Part shown: positions 43,953 to 53,438 of the stretch, piece by piece | Position numbering within the stretch: the stretch's first letter is position 1 | Layout: each line of letters starts with the position of its first letter | DNA from: CALCCV01 sp964388665 | GTDB lineage: Bacteria; Bdellovibrionota; Bdellovibrionia; Bdellovibrionales; Bdellovibrionaceae | Direction: 5' to 3' | Assembly: GCA_964388665.1 (NCBI GenBank) | Contig: CAYMBJ010000013.1 | Coordinates: 1 to 64,000 of the forward strand | Length of the DNA stretch: 64,000 bases | The notes under the pieces: generated by a model | Seen by the model: the letters and a program-made list of their open reading frames with translations, nothing else | Database searches by the model: none | Told to the model about the DNA's origin: nothing | Translations under genes and position numbers: made by a program

Positions 43953-45773
43953 TCAATCGATCTGTGCAGAGGGTCGGCCACTGCGATTCTTTCTCGCCGC
44001 TCCACTCTTGCTCGCAGCACCGCTGAATCCAGGTTTGCCAAATGTGGTCCTTTTTGAATCACGCGATTTCGGGGCAAACCTTTGTCGACGATCTGCTTCG
44101 TAACTTTTCTCTTCACGCTTTTCTTTGGTCCATCGTTTTTTGATTCTTACAGAACCATCAGCCGTTACGGATTCAGAAGCTGTGCTTTTAGCCTCTGGAG
44201 CGCGACGAGCTGGTCGATCTTCAACCGATCGAACTTCGGTACGAGGTTGGATTTCAGTACGAGGTCGATCTTCGGTACGCGATCGTTCTTCAGTACGAGG
44301 TCGCTCCGATAGACGCGAACGCTCAGCATATCTTGGTCGCTCTTGATACCTTGAGCGATCTTGTGAACGACCGCCGCCTTGGTACCGTGGTCGATCTGAT
44401 CCTCGTGACTGTTCTGATGAGCGGCGCGGCGGACGCTGACCTGTGGCTTGCGCTCCAGGCATTTGCATTTCAGGACGGATTTCAAAGAGTTCTGGCAGGA
44501 GCATAGCTAAGAATTTGCCTGCCACTTCTTGGCTATTCATTTCTCCCAATTTCTTAATCCAATTTTCGTCGAACAGCTCTGTCGCCTTTTCTCCAAAGGC
44601 CTGCTTTTCAAATTTTTCAAAAATCTTTGCTGCTCTCTTAACTCCCACATCCTTGCGCGTAGGAATCTGCCCTTCGGCCATTGCACTCTTGGTCATGCGT
44701 TCAATGCTGCGGATCAAGTGACGATGACTGGGAGTTACCAAACTCATGGCAATTCCCGTTTTTCCACTTCGAGCCGTGCGCCCAATGCGGTGAACATAGT
44801 TGTCCAATTCGCGAGGTAGAGAATAGTTGATCACATGAGTGATGTCCTTAACATCCAAGCCACGAGAAGCCACATCTGTACATACCAAAATCTTCACACG
44901 CTTTTCGCGGAAGGCCTGCATCGTACGCTCTCGTGACTTTTGATCCTTGTCGCCGTGGAGACAGTCCACTTTGTAGCCGCGATCATTCAAATATTGAGTG
45001 AGGTCCGTCACCAGTAGCTTGGTTTGGCAAAAGATCAAACCGTAAAAATCTTCAGCGGTTTCCATCAGCTTGCACAGAATCTCGGCCTTATTCGACTCGC
45101 GCGTCATATAGTAGAGCTGTTCAATTGTGGAAGGCACCATTTCAGTTTTATTCACCTTTACAAATTGCGGCGCGCGCAGGTACTGATCGGCAACACGACG
45201 GACTTCAGAGCTCATCGTCGCAGAAAAACACCAGATCTGGCTGGTTTCGCGAGGTGCAGAGTCAAGAACCTTTTCCAGCTCTTCCTTAAATCCCATAGAA
45301 ATCATTTCATCAGCTTCGTCTAAAATCAAAGTGTGAAGATCATTTAGCACCAAGGTGCCGCGATTCAAATGATCCACCACTCGCCCCGGCGTTCCCACCA
45401 CAATGGTCGCCCCAGATTTTAAACCATGAATTTGATCAGCATAGCCAGAGCCACCGTAGACTGGCAGAGCTTTGATTCCCTTAAATTTTCCTAACAAATT
45501 GATTTGACCAGCCACCTGCAATGCCAACTCTCGAGTGGGCAAAAGGATCAAACCCTGAACGCTGCGTATTTCAGGCTTGATATTTTCAATCAAAGGAATC
45601 GCAAAGGCTGCGGTTTTGCCTGTCCCTGTCGCAGCTAACCCCATAAAATCAGTGGGTTTTCCGAGAAGGATTGGCAGGGACTGCGCTTGAATATCGCTAG
45701 GCTTTTCAAAACCCAATTCAGAAATCGCGCGCTTCAACTCAGGACTCAAATTTAGTTCTTCAAAATTTTCCAT
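43953..45773 (-). CDS. DEAD-box ATP-dependent RNA helicase with Arg-rich tail
   Basis: About 606 residues from the ATG at 45773; the frame also opens at a GTG at 45788, and neither has a strong ribosome-binding site. Helicase motifs are complete: Q motif 'GFEKPSDIQAQS', motif I 'AATGTGKT', Ia 'PTRELA', II 'DEAD', III 'SAT', IV-VI including 'VCTDVASRGLD' and 'HRIGRTARSGKTG'. It unwinds RNA duplexes, probably in ribosome assembly or mRNA turnover. From about residue 455 the tail is disordered and Arg/Ser/Glu-rich with imperfect 'RPRTEERSRTED' repeats, a composition associated with RNA binding and phase separation. No accompanying RNA-decay gene is adjacent. Confidence 0.95.
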   Translation of the reverse strand: MENFEELNLSPELKRAISELGFEKPSDIQAQSLPILLGKPTDFMGLAATGTGKTAAFAIPLIENIKPEIRSVQGLILLPTRELALQVAGQINLLGKFKGIKALPVYGGSGYADQIHGLKSGATIVVGTPGRVVDHLNRGTLVLNDLHTLILDEADEMISMGFKEELEKVLDSAPRETSQIWCFSATMSSEVRRVADQYLRAPQFVKVNKTEMVPSTIEQLYYMTRESNKAEILCKLMETAEDFYGLIFCQTKLLVTDLTQYLNDRGYKVDCLHGDKDQKSRERTMQAFREKRVKILVCTDVASRGLDVKDITHVINYSLPRELDNYVHRIGRTARSGKTGIAMSLVTPSHRHLIRSIERMTKSAMAEGQIPTRKDVGVKRAAKIFEKFEKQAFGEKATELFDENWIKKLGEMNSQEVAGKFLAMLLPELFEIRPEMQMPGAQATGQRPPRRSSEQSRGSDRPRYQGGGRSQDRSRYQERPRYAERSRLSERPRTEERSRTEDRPRTEIQPRTEVRSVEDRPARRAPEAKSTASESVTADGSVRIKKRWTKEKREEKSYEADRRQRFAPKSRDSKRTTFGKPGFSGAASKSGAARKNRSGRPSAQID

Positions 45774-45869
45774 AGGTGCAGATAACACGGATTGAATAAA
45801 ATAGAGAGAACAATTCAGGGGTAGGTAAGAAATCCAAAGAATATCTTAAGCAACTGGCCGCTTCAAACC

Positions 45870-46454
45870 CTACTGAAACAATATAGAAAGCTGAACCCCA
45901 TAAGCACCTGGGCTGTCTTTTTCGAAAACTTGAGTGTAAAAACCACCAATTTCCATTTGCGTGTCTGAAGTTCGAAAAAATCGCAGACCGCCAATAAGGC
46001 TGCCGCCAAATCCAGTTTTTGCCGAAATATCTTCGCCAACTGCAGAGGCGATACCAAATTCGCCGCCCACAAAGGGCGAAAAAGCCTTCCGCGAAAAGAA
46101 ATAAGCTCCGCCGAGGCCCAATGAGCCCAAGGCTCCTGTGCCCTTTTTTGCGCTGGCCAAATTCAAACGCGCCCGAATTTCTGAATTTTCATTGGCTTCC
46201 CAATGGCGTCCAATAGAAACCGTATAGAGCATCTCTGTATTATTTAAATTGTTGCTGGTTCCAGGACCTAGGCCAAAGCTCCATGCACGAAAAGACTTAA
46301 TGCGAGTTTCGATCCGACCGGTGCGCGCGGGATTGATATTTCCAACTTCTTCCACTTCCTCTTCGTCCTGTGGAGCCGAAAACGCCAATTCAGCTTTCAA
46401 TACAATTGCAGTTAGTAAAACACCTGCTAAAAAAAGAGAACCCAATTTTTGCAT
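45870..46454 (-). CDS. Small outer-membrane beta-barrel protein
   Basis: The frame runs to 46508, but the ATG at 46454 has AGGAGATGGC directly upstream and leaves a clean Sec signal ('MQKLGSLFLAGVLLTAIVLK', cleavage after 'AFSA'), so this start is chosen. The 194-residue product is dominated by alternating-residue strands ('FSPFVGGEFGIASAVGEDI', 'GGSLIGGLRFFRTSDTQMEIGGFYTQVF') and ends in an aromatic residue-containing strand, as expected for an eight-stranded barrel. It is the last gene of the TetR-TolC-RND cluster, 50 bp after the RND stop. Its role in efflux is unknown. Confidence 0.7.
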   Translation of the reverse strand: MQKLGSLFLAGVLLTAIVLKAELAFSAPQDEEEVEEVGNINPARTGRIETRIKSFRAWSFGLGPGTSNNLNNTEMLYTVSIGRHWEANENSEIRARLNLASAKKGTGALGSLGLGGAYFFSRKAFSPFVGGEFGIASAVGEDISAKTGFGGSLIGGLRFFRTSDTQMEIGGFYTQVFEKDSPGAYGVQLSILFQ

Positions 46455-46504
46455 GCCATCTCCTATCAAATACATTACGGAGACCACATCAACACCAAGA
46501 GCCG

Positions 46505-49500
46505 TCAATCAGCAAATGGATTCTCCTCTTTCGGACTTTCTGTAACAATTTTTAACCCAATGTTGCGGATCATCCACTGTCGCAGCTTCTCTATATAGTT
46601 AAAAACGGCCGGAATCACAAAAAGCGTCAACAGTGTTGAAATGAGCACGCCCCCGACAACCGCAACTCCCAGGGATTTTCGCTGACTCGAAGCCTCATTC
46701 AGACCAATCGCTACCGGCAACATACCGGCCACCAATGCAAAGCTTGTCATCAAAATGGGGCGCAGACGGGTACGGCCCGCTTCGATAATGGCCTGATTGG
46801 TGGTCATGCCTTCACTCAATTTCTGATTGATGTAGTCTACCAAAATAATTGAATTTTTGGTGGCAAGACCCATGAGCATCACGCAACCGATCATCGAGAA
46901 CAGATCCAGAGAGCTGCCCATCACCAACAGGCCAAAGAAACCACCGGTTACGGCAAAAGGAATCACTAGCATGATCGTAATCGGTGTCATCAGTGATTCA
47001 TAGAGGCTTGCCAGCACCAGATATATAAAAAGGATCCCCATCAAGCCCGCTACAATGATACTGGAACTCAGCTCTTGAAAGTTTTCGGCCTGACCGACAA
47101 ATCGATAAGTCACCCCAGGCGGCAATTTGATTTCATCAGATGCAATCCACTTATTGACATCAGCAATGACTCCTCCCATGCCTGGACCGCCTGGGCGCAG
47201 ATCTGCCTCAATACTCACATAGCGGCCCCGATTCTCACGATTGATTGTAGCTGAGCCAATCTCTTTGACAGGCTTGGTAAAATCGCGAAGCGGCACTTGA
47301 CGGCCATTCATATTGGGTACGGTGATGGTGCTATAGTACTGCTCGAGATCGCGTTGATCATCTTGCATACGCACGCGAATGTCATATTCCAAACCGCGCT
47401 CGCGAAATTTGGCTGGCACCACGCCTTCGATCTGTGCCCGCAGTTCACCGCCCACTGATGCCGTTGAAACTCCATAGGACTGCGCCTTGGCTAGATCCAT
47501 CTTCACTTGAAACTCTGGCAAACCGGGCTTATCCGTAATCTCTGGCTCCAGCAGGGCCGGATGCTTTTCTAAACGTTCATACAATTGTCTCGCGACATCC
47601 GTTACCTTGTCGACCTCTTGGCCTCGCACATTGATGACAAAGGGTCGCATTCCAGCACCAACAAAATCCACATCCTTTACCTTGGGTGCAGCCGCCGCAA
47701 ATGGTTTTAGCAATTCCCGAATTTCATCTTTTACGACGGTCGTTGTTTTGCCTCGCTCACCGAAGGGCTTTAAGCGAACATAAAAATCAGCCCGGTACGA
47801 TTGCCCGGTATCGTTCCCGACGGAAAGCACGCGATCAACAATCTCAGGATGAGACCCCAAGATCTTGTCAATCTCCATGGCGGTCTTGTTCATTTCGGTT
47901 AAGGTCGTACCGGTGGGCAACTCGAGAGCAACTGCAAATTCACCATTTTCTTGCGGAGGCAAGAAAGTCTTAGGAATAAATTTTGTTGAATAGAAAAGTC
48001 CGAATATTATCATAACCGTTGTCAACAGGGTCAGAGCTGGAAAACGCAAAATTCCCTTTATGAGCTTAGCATAGCCATTTTCCAATTTGGTTTGTCCAAT
48101 ATCAAAGCCCTTGAGAATTTTTCCGACACCCTCAAATAACCAAAACACAGGGGTAAAGATTGTCAATAGCACTGGATGCCACTTGGGTCTCTGAAAACCC
48201 TGACCGTGGCCAGTTCCGCCCACATAGGCTGACAGCATCGGTGCATTTGACAGAGCATCAAAAAGGCTCACGATCATGACAAAACATACAGTGAGTCCAA
48301 ATGATTTAAAGAATTGTCCCACCACTCCTTGTAAAAAAGCGATCGGCCCAAACACCGCTAAGATTGCTAGCGTCACTGCGATTACGGCCAAACTCACCTC
48401 TTTGGTTCCCTCAAGCGCAGCGCGAATCGGTGATTTGCCCATCTCAATGTGGCGAAAAATATTTTCCCGCACCACAATGGCATCATCTATAAGCAATCCC
48501 ACTGCCAAGGAGAGAGCCAAGAGCGTCATGACATTGATCGTAAGGCCGGCAAGCATAATCAAGGTCATGCCACCAATCAACGAGACTGGAATGGCAAGTC
48601 CTGTGATCAATGTGCTGCGCACCGATCCTAGGAACAGAAAAACCACCAATATCGTTAAAAGCACACCAATGGAAATGGACTCCTGCACGTCCTCAATGTT
48701 GTTTTTCACAACCCGAGACATATCGCGAACCCGCGACACCGAGTAGCCGTCACCGTAATCGGTTTTCAAAGTCTCATTGATTTTTGTAATTTTCTTTTTA
48801 ACATCTTCAGACACCTTCACCGTATTGGCACGTGACTGTTTGTAGATGTTCAATATCACAGTCTCTTCGCCGTTGATGTAGGATTTGATCTTTTCGTCTT
48901 CTACGGTGTCCACGACCTTACCAATATCGCCAACTGTAGTCGTCACGTCATTTCCATAAAAAGTGACGATCGACTCCTGAATCTGCTTAAGCGTGTTGAA
49001 CTCACCTAATGTGCGAAAAACCATTTCGGAGTCCGCTTGATCAATTTTACCGGCAGGAATGTTTTGCCCGGCACTTTTTAAACTCCCCACCACTTGCATG
49101 ACCGAGAGTTCACGAGCCTTCATTTTGGCGCGATCCAATTGCACCTGTATCTCACGTTTGCGTCCACCGAAAATATCAACTCTACCAACGAGATTGACCT
49201 GCTCAAACTGAGGCCGCAAGACATCATTGGCCAAATCGTAAAGCTTTCCTCCCGAAACTGGGGCACGTATGGCAACCACCATGATGGGCTGATCAGCCGG
49301 ATCAATCTTGCGAATCACAGGCTCTTCGATCTCAGCCGGAAGTTTGCGCTTTACACTGGCGGCCTTGTCGCGCACCTGCTGCTCCGCATATTTTACGTCC
49401 ACCTCAAGATTGAATTCAGCAACCACCATACTTAGCGACTCTCGGCTGATGGAGCGAATGTTTTTGACTCCAGCAATGCTGCCCAATTCTTCTTCGATGG

Positions 49501-49696
49501 GCTTGGTGACCAAAGTTTCAATCTCCTCTGGACCAGCGCCCGGGTAAACCGTTTGCACGGTCACAATCGGAAAAGTGACGTCGGGAAAAAGTTCGAGTGG
49601 CAATTGCTTCATCGACATAACACCGAGAACAAGCACTGCTGCCAGTACGCAGGACATAAAGATGGGACGCTTGACCGAGAGTTCTGAGATATTCAT
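46505..49696 (-). CDS. RND-family efflux pump inner-membrane subunit
   Basis: A 1063-residue AcrB-like (HAE1-type) proton-driven exporter. It begins with the typical 'MNISELSVKRPIFMSCVLAA' transmembrane helix, then a porter domain. The TM4 proton-relay pair is in 'GLLIDDAIVVREN' (Asp404-Asp405), followed by a second porter half and 'GLATKNSIILVDYINQ' with the conserved TM10 Lys. Twelve transmembrane helices are expected. It lies between a TolC-like gene (34 bp upstream) and a small barrel gene. No periplasmic adaptor (membrane fusion protein) gene is in the operon or the window, so the pump must borrow one or work differently. The substrate is unknown; drugs or lipids are typical. Confidence 0.95.
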   Translation of the reverse strand: MNISELSVKRPIFMSCVLAAVLVLGVMSMKQLPLELFPDVTFPIVTVQTVYPGAGPEEIETLVTKPIEEELGSIAGVKNIRSISRESLSMVVAEFNLEVDVKYAEQQVRDKAASVKRKLPAEIEEPVIRKIDPADQPIMVVAIRAPVSGGKLYDLANDVLRPQFEQVNLVGRVDIFGGRKREIQVQLDRAKMKARELSVMQVVGSLKSAGQNIPAGKIDQADSEMVFRTLGEFNTLKQIQESIVTFYGNDVTTTVGDIGKVVDTVEDEKIKSYINGEETVILNIYKQSRANTVKVSEDVKKKITKINETLKTDYGDGYSVSRVRDMSRVVKNNIEDVQESISIGVLLTILVVFLFLGSVRSTLITGLAIPVSLIGGMTLIMLAGLTINVMTLLALSLAVGLLIDDAIVVRENIFRHIEMGKSPIRAALEGTKEVSLAVIAVTLAILAVFGPIAFLQGVVGQFFKSFGLTVCFVMIVSLFDALSNAPMLSAYVGGTGHGQGFQRPKWHPVLLTIFTPVFWLFEGVGKILKGFDIGQTKLENGYAKLIKGILRFPALTLLTTVMIIFGLFYSTKFIPKTFLPPQENGEFAVALELPTGTTLTEMNKTAMEIDKILGSHPEIVDRVLSVGNDTGQSYRADFYVRLKPFGERGKTTTVVKDEIRELLKPFAAAAPKVKDVDFVGAGMRPFVINVRGQEVDKVTDVARQLYERLEKHPALLEPEITDKPGLPEFQVKMDLAKAQSYGVSTASVGGELRAQIEGVVPAKFRERGLEYDIRVRMQDDQRDLEQYYSTITVPNMNGRQVPLRDFTKPVKEIGSATINRENRGRYVSIEADLRPGGPGMGGVIADVNKWIASDEIKLPPGVTYRFVGQAENFQELSSSIIVAGLMGILFIYLVLASLYESLMTPITIMLVIPFAVTGGFFGLLVMGSSLDLFSMIGCVMLMGLATKNSIILVDYINQKLSEGMTTNQAIIEAGRTRLRPILMTSFALVAGMLPVAIGLNEASSQRKSLGVAVVGGVLISTLLTLFVIPAVFNYIEKLRQWMIRNIGLKIVTESPKEENPFAD

Positions 49697-49730
49697 CTTA
49701 AGCTCCTATTTAATTCTCTTGCAATCGTAG

Positions 49731-51170
49731 CTATTCATAAATCTGCAACGTCGAAAGCAGCACTCGCGCCCTGAGTTCGAGCTCCAATCGCTTGGCTACC
49801 GCATTCACATAGTCCTGTTCAAAGCTTAAGACCTGAAAGGTGGTTGATCGTCCCACATTGTATCTTTGCTCTTCGGCGGCCAATTTCTTTTTCTGTGACA
49901 CTTCGAGTTCGCGCAGCACTTCCAGCTGCTTCTTTATCTGTGATAGCTGCGAAACTGTTGTTTGATAGCTATCAATCTGTTGCAACTCCAAACGCTCCTT
50001 TTCAAAACGAGCAGATTCTAATTCTTGCTCATGAGCACCCATGATTCGTCGACTCACGCCATAGTTGAGTGGAATGGTAAAGATCAAGCCCACCAAATAA
50101 TAATCGTTTCCACTGGTGAAGGTTTTGCGAGTCGCCTCATCTTGCTCTCGATCTCGGCCAACGGCACTCACTTGAGCCATTAGGTCAAGACTGGGCTTGA
50201 GTTTTTCGCGCTCGGACGTGGCGACCTGTATGCGCGCCTCTTGGCCCAGTTGCGCCAACCGCAGATCTTTGCGCCTCTTTTCGCCTGAGTTCGAAATAAT
50301 GAGTGAGCGCAGATCAAGTTTTTCAAAATCTACTTTTTCTGTGACAACATCAGAAACTTTGCCTCGGGCTAAGTTAAACTTGCGCCCATACTCCTGGAGC
50401 ATTGTTTCTATGTTCAACCCTTCTAGCTCACGCAACTTCACAGCAGATTCAGCCTGATAGAGGTCAGACACATCTGCCAAACCTCGGGCCCGACGCTGTG
50501 AAGACCATTTGTACAATTTGCGAGCCCGTGTCTCATTTTCAGCCGCAATTCTCGCAGACTCCTTTCCCCAAGCCAGCTGCCAATAGATCTGCTCCGCCTC
50601 CATCATGCGTGAAATCAACTTTACTTCGGCCTGCAATCGATCCGCTTCTAACTTTTTATCTAGAGATTCGATTTCTGCCGTCACCTGACGACCTCCGAAA
50701 TTGCGCCACAAGTTGAGATTGAGCTCAAGCTTGGGATAGCTATCATAGTATTCAGGAAGGGGAATGGTCGTGGGCGAAGCGCCCAAAATGCGGGTCTTTG
50801 AGAGGTTTTGACTCAAAGTCCACTGCAAACCAAAATCTGTTTGCTGCTTTAGACCCACCGCCAGACTGTTGTTTTCCGTTTTGTAGCCTTGAAATGCCGG
50901 GTTTTGCGTGGGCCTTTGATCATCAAGGTAGGAGAGGCTAGTAAAAAACTGAACTTGCGTTGGCAGTTTTGATTTTTCCTGGAGAGCCTGCGCAGCGCTG
51001 AGCTGCTGCTCAAGTGACATCACTGTTGGGTCGCTGGATTTGATCTCCGTCAAATACTCAGAGAGGTTCAGGGCCATCGCAGCAGAAGAGACAAATGCTG
51101 TGGCCGCGGCAATCATCATCCAAACAATAGGTGCGGTAAACCGAGTTTGCCGTACAGTAGAGAAATTCAT
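49731..51170 (-). CDS. TolC-like outer-membrane efflux protein
   Basis: About 479 residues from the ATG at 51170. The longer frame to 51284 lies inside the TetR gene and is rejected. The signal peptide ends near 'VSSAAMALN'. The mature protein has the two internally related halves and long coiled-coil helices of the OEP family ('LEQQLSAAQALQEKSKLPTQV', 'RARKLYKWSSQRRARGLADVSDLYQAE', and 'QKKKLAAEEQRYNVGRSTTFQVL'). It forms a trimeric exit duct. The ATG overlaps the TetR stop as ATGA, indicating translational coupling with the regulator. The RND gene follows after 34 bp. Confidence 0.93.
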   Translation of the reverse strand: MNFSTVRQTRFTAPIVWMMIAAATAFVSSAAMALNLSEYLTEIKSSDPTVMSLEQQLSAAQALQEKSKLPTQVQFFTSLSYLDDQRPTQNPAFQGYKTENNSLAVGLKQQTDFGLQWTLSQNLSKTRILGASPTTIPLPEYYDSYPKLELNLNLWRNFGGRQVTAEIESLDKKLEADRLQAEVKLISRMMEAEQIYWQLAWGKESARIAAENETRARKLYKWSSQRRARGLADVSDLYQAESAVKLRELEGLNIETMLQEYGRKFNLARGKVSDVVTEKVDFEKLDLRSLIISNSGEKRRKDLRLAQLGQEARIQVATSEREKLKPSLDLMAQVSAVGRDREQDEATRKTFTSGNDYYLVGLIFTIPLNYGVSRRIMGAHEQELESARFEKERLELQQIDSYQTTVSQLSQIKKQLEVLRELEVSQKKKLAAEEQRYNVGRSTTFQVLSFEQDYVNAVAKRLELELRARVLLSTLQIYE

Positions 51171-51856
51171 ATTAGGACTCCATTTACAAAAATTTCTATC
51201 ATCGCATGGGAATAGGTATGAACAAATTTTTCGTCGCGAATGTCCATGCCTAGCGCCTGGCGCATCGGAACTTCGGCGTGGCAAGGGTGACCAAGCAGCG
51301 CAAAAATCATCACGGCCATGAAGTCCACTTTGACATCTGAGCGAATGATCTTATTTTCCTGGGCTTTTTTTAGAAAGCTGCGGATGATCTTAAACATCGG
51401 ATCAAAGTTTTCTAGATACAAGCGTTTGCCAACTTCGGACTCTTGAGAAAATTCGCGATTGATCATTCTTACAAACTCAGGCGAAGCACTCATCATCAAT
51501 AGGGCTTGATTAAGAAAAAGCGAAATTTTAGCTTTAAAATCTTCAGCAGATTCAGGCGCAGTGAAGATTGGTTTCAAGCTTTCCAACTTACTGAGAGCAT
51601 AGTAGGAGAGACATTCAAAGTAGAGTTTTTCCTTGCCGCCAAAGTGGTACGAAATCAGGGCCGAATTCACCCCAGCAAGTTCAGCAATCTCCCGTACACT
51701 GGCGCCCTCCAAGCCTTTTGCAGAAAAGAGCGACAGCGCCGCCTCAAGAATTCGTTGGCGCGTCGCCACCTTTTCGTCGGCTCCATTTGCTGAGTCGCCG
51801 CCTTGAGAATGTCCCAATTCTAAGCCTGGTTTCTTGTTATCTAGATCGTCTATCAT
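51167..51856 (-). CDS. TetR/AcrR-family transcriptional regulator of the efflux operon
   Basis: A 229-residue regulator: a hydrophilic N-terminal extension (about 1-28), a TetR helix-turn-helix (about 31-78, 'RILEAALSLFSAKGLEGASVREIAELAGVNSALISYHFGGKEKLY') and a C-terminal ligand domain similar to CerR/DUF1956 types. It is the first gene of the efflux operon and its stop overlaps the tolC-like start (ATGA). It probably represses its own operon. A repeated ATCATGAT motif overlapping its start codon is a candidate operator. There is no Shine-Dalgarno before the ATG, so translation may be weak or leaderless. Confidence 0.93.
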   Translation of the reverse strand: MIDDLDNKKPGLELGHSQGGDSANGADEKVATRQRILEAALSLFSAKGLEGASVREIAELAGVNSALISYHFGGKEKLYFECLSYYALSKLESLKPIFTAPESAEDFKAKISLFLNQALLMMSASPEFVRMINREFSQESEVGKRLYLENFDPMFKIIRSFLKKAQENKIIRSDVKVDFMAVMIFALLGHPCHAEVPMRQALGMDIRDEKFVHTYSHAMIEIFVNGVLI

Positions 51857-51875
51857 GATTAAACGATATCATGAT
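51852..51875. promoter_or_regulatory. Candidate TetR operator
   Basis: Two copies of the palindromic octamer ATCATGAT (51852-51859 and 51868-51875), with centres 16 bp apart, overlap the start codon of the tetR gene. The spacing (about 1.5 helical turns) and position suit autorepression. Inferred from sequence only. Confidence 0.45.
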
Positions 51876-52094
51876 GTTTTTAAACAAACAATTAAATTAA
51901 TTAAATATCCATTTGAGATGCTCAATCTGAGACCAATGGCAAGCTAGTGCCAAAGCAGCCCGATCTCAAAGGGCAAAGGTCTGTATTTTCTTCAAGGGAC
52001 TCTCCCACGTGAATCTGGGCGAGCCCCGAAACAACAAACCAAGGCAGAGAAGCAACACCAAAAAAACTTCACCAGCATAGCACTAGGTTCGCCC

Positions 52095-53438
52095 CTAGGT
52101 TCGATTGCGATCGACCCGCGTGGAATGCTGATAGTGAATCTTGGAGTTGGTGCCGATAGAAGTGATATCCAGCTGAACACCACTGGCGGTAACATCAGAT
52201 GTTTCAACAATTGTAAAATTGAGTGCCTTTTGCCCCTTCAGGCGGCGCGGATTCTTTTTCAATCCTCCAAAAGGACTGATCACTGCGTGGATTCCAGAAG
52301 ATACAATTTCAAGCGACTCATACCCCAGCAATGACTTCTCAAGCTTCATGACTTCACTAAAGTGCACGTCGCCAGAGCCAAAAATCACCGGGCTCTCCAC
52401 CTGCTGTATTCTCTGCAGCATCGACTGCAATGACTGCGGATGATTGTACTCGTAAGAGTCCTTGGCCAAATAGCCGCCGAAAACCTGACTTCCGTTGAGT
52501 AAAAATGTTGGACGCTGTTGAGTGCTAAGATTATCTATGAGCCACTCCTCTTGTTGCTGCCCCCAATGTGTGAGGTCCTGCTTGTCAGTGCGGTTGGCGC
52601 GAAAAGTTCGATCGTCCATCAGCGCAAAATTAAGCCCAAATGCATTGAACGAATTGGCAACCCCTGGACCACGAACAATGGGACTATTGGTTGCAAAGGG
52701 ATCCTGCGCTATGTAGCTGTAGAAATTTCGAGTGCTTCCGGTAATGTAGGGATAGTCACGTCCTGTGTTGTTGGCACCAAAGTCATGATCATCCCACGTA
52801 AAGAGCGTCGGAATTAGTGATTTCATTTTATAGTACTTTAACTTGTTTCTGGAATTTGCAAAGCGCGCCCACAATTTGGCTTCATCAGTGGCTCCATAAA
52901 AATCAGAGTAACAAAGGTCGCCAATAAAAAAGATCATTTCGGGTTTTGCGGCAACAACAGAGTCCCACATGTTTCCCTGCGAACCTGCCAAGGGATCGGC
53001 GGCACAACTGCAAATGGCAAATCGTGCCTGACTCTTTTCAAGATCCAACGAGCGAAAACTTCGTTGATCTAAAACATCACCATCAGCATTGAATATTTCA
53101 AAAGTGTAATCGACCCCTGGATTCAGCTCTTCGACCTGCACCTTTTCAAGGACAATGTTTGACCCCGGAAAGTCATGTTGCTCGGGCGCCATCAAAGGCA
53201 AATATCGAGTGGTCCCCGCCTGGCGGGCTCGGTAATAGAAATCAGAATTCTTAGCTTTCTGCACTGAAATCTGTGTGCGAGTTGCATCCGTAAGACCTTG
53301 AAGTATAGCAATCTCTGAATCGACAAAGCCATCTGCGATCCTCTGCCCACCGCGACCATGGGCCAATGAGGCACTTCCAATAATTGAAGATGCCAGCGTC
53401 AATTGTCCTGAGTATTTGAGAAACTCTCGTCTTTGCAT
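52095..53438 (-). CDS. phoD: PhoD-like Tat-exported phosphatase/phosphodiesterase
   Basis: About 447 residues from the ATG at 53438, which has a perfect AAGGAGGGAAA. The frame to 53462 is less supported. The N-terminus is a twin-arginine signal, 'QRREFLKYSGQLTLASS', ending near 'SLAHG', so the folded protein is exported. A fibronectin-like N-terminal domain precedes a metallophosphoesterase domain with 'FIGDLCYSDFYG', 'FTWDDHDFGANN' and 'IFGSGDVHFSE', the metal-binding Asp, Asn and His residues of PhoD (iron/calcium) enzymes. It releases phosphate from esters such as teichoic acids or nucleic-acid debris. Single gene by spacing. Confidence 0.9.
   Translation of the reverse strand: MQRREFLKYSGQLTLASSIIGSASLAHGRGGQRIADGFVDSEIAILQGLTDATRTQISVQKAKNSDFYYRARQAGTTRYLPLMAPEQHDFPGSNIVLEKVQVEELNPGVDYTFEIFNADGDVLDQRSFRSLDLEKSQARFAICSCAADPLAGSQGNMWDSVVAAKPEMIFFIGDLCYSDFYGATDEAKLWARFANSRNKLKYYKMKSLIPTLFTWDDHDFGANNTGRDYPYITGSTRNFYSYIAQDPFATNSPIVRGPGVANSFNAFGLNFALMDDRTFRANRTDKQDLTHWGQQQEEWLIDNLSTQQRPTFLLNGSQVFGGYLAKDSYEYNHPQSLQSMLQRIQQVESPVIFGSGDVHFSEVMKLEKSLLGYESLEIVSSGIHAVISPFGGLKKNPRRLKGQKALNFTIVETSDVTASGVQLDITSIGTNSKIHYQHSTRVDRNRT

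Noticed and set aside
51171..51284. N-terminal extension of the TolC-like protein
   Set aside because: It lies entirely within the TetR gene. The ATG at 51170 gives a proper signal peptide and the ATGA overlap.
52083..52103. Short duplication CTAGGTTCG twice around the PhoD-like stop codon
   Set aside because: A 9-bp direct repeat with a 3-bp gap is too short to interpret and has no partner elsewhere in view.
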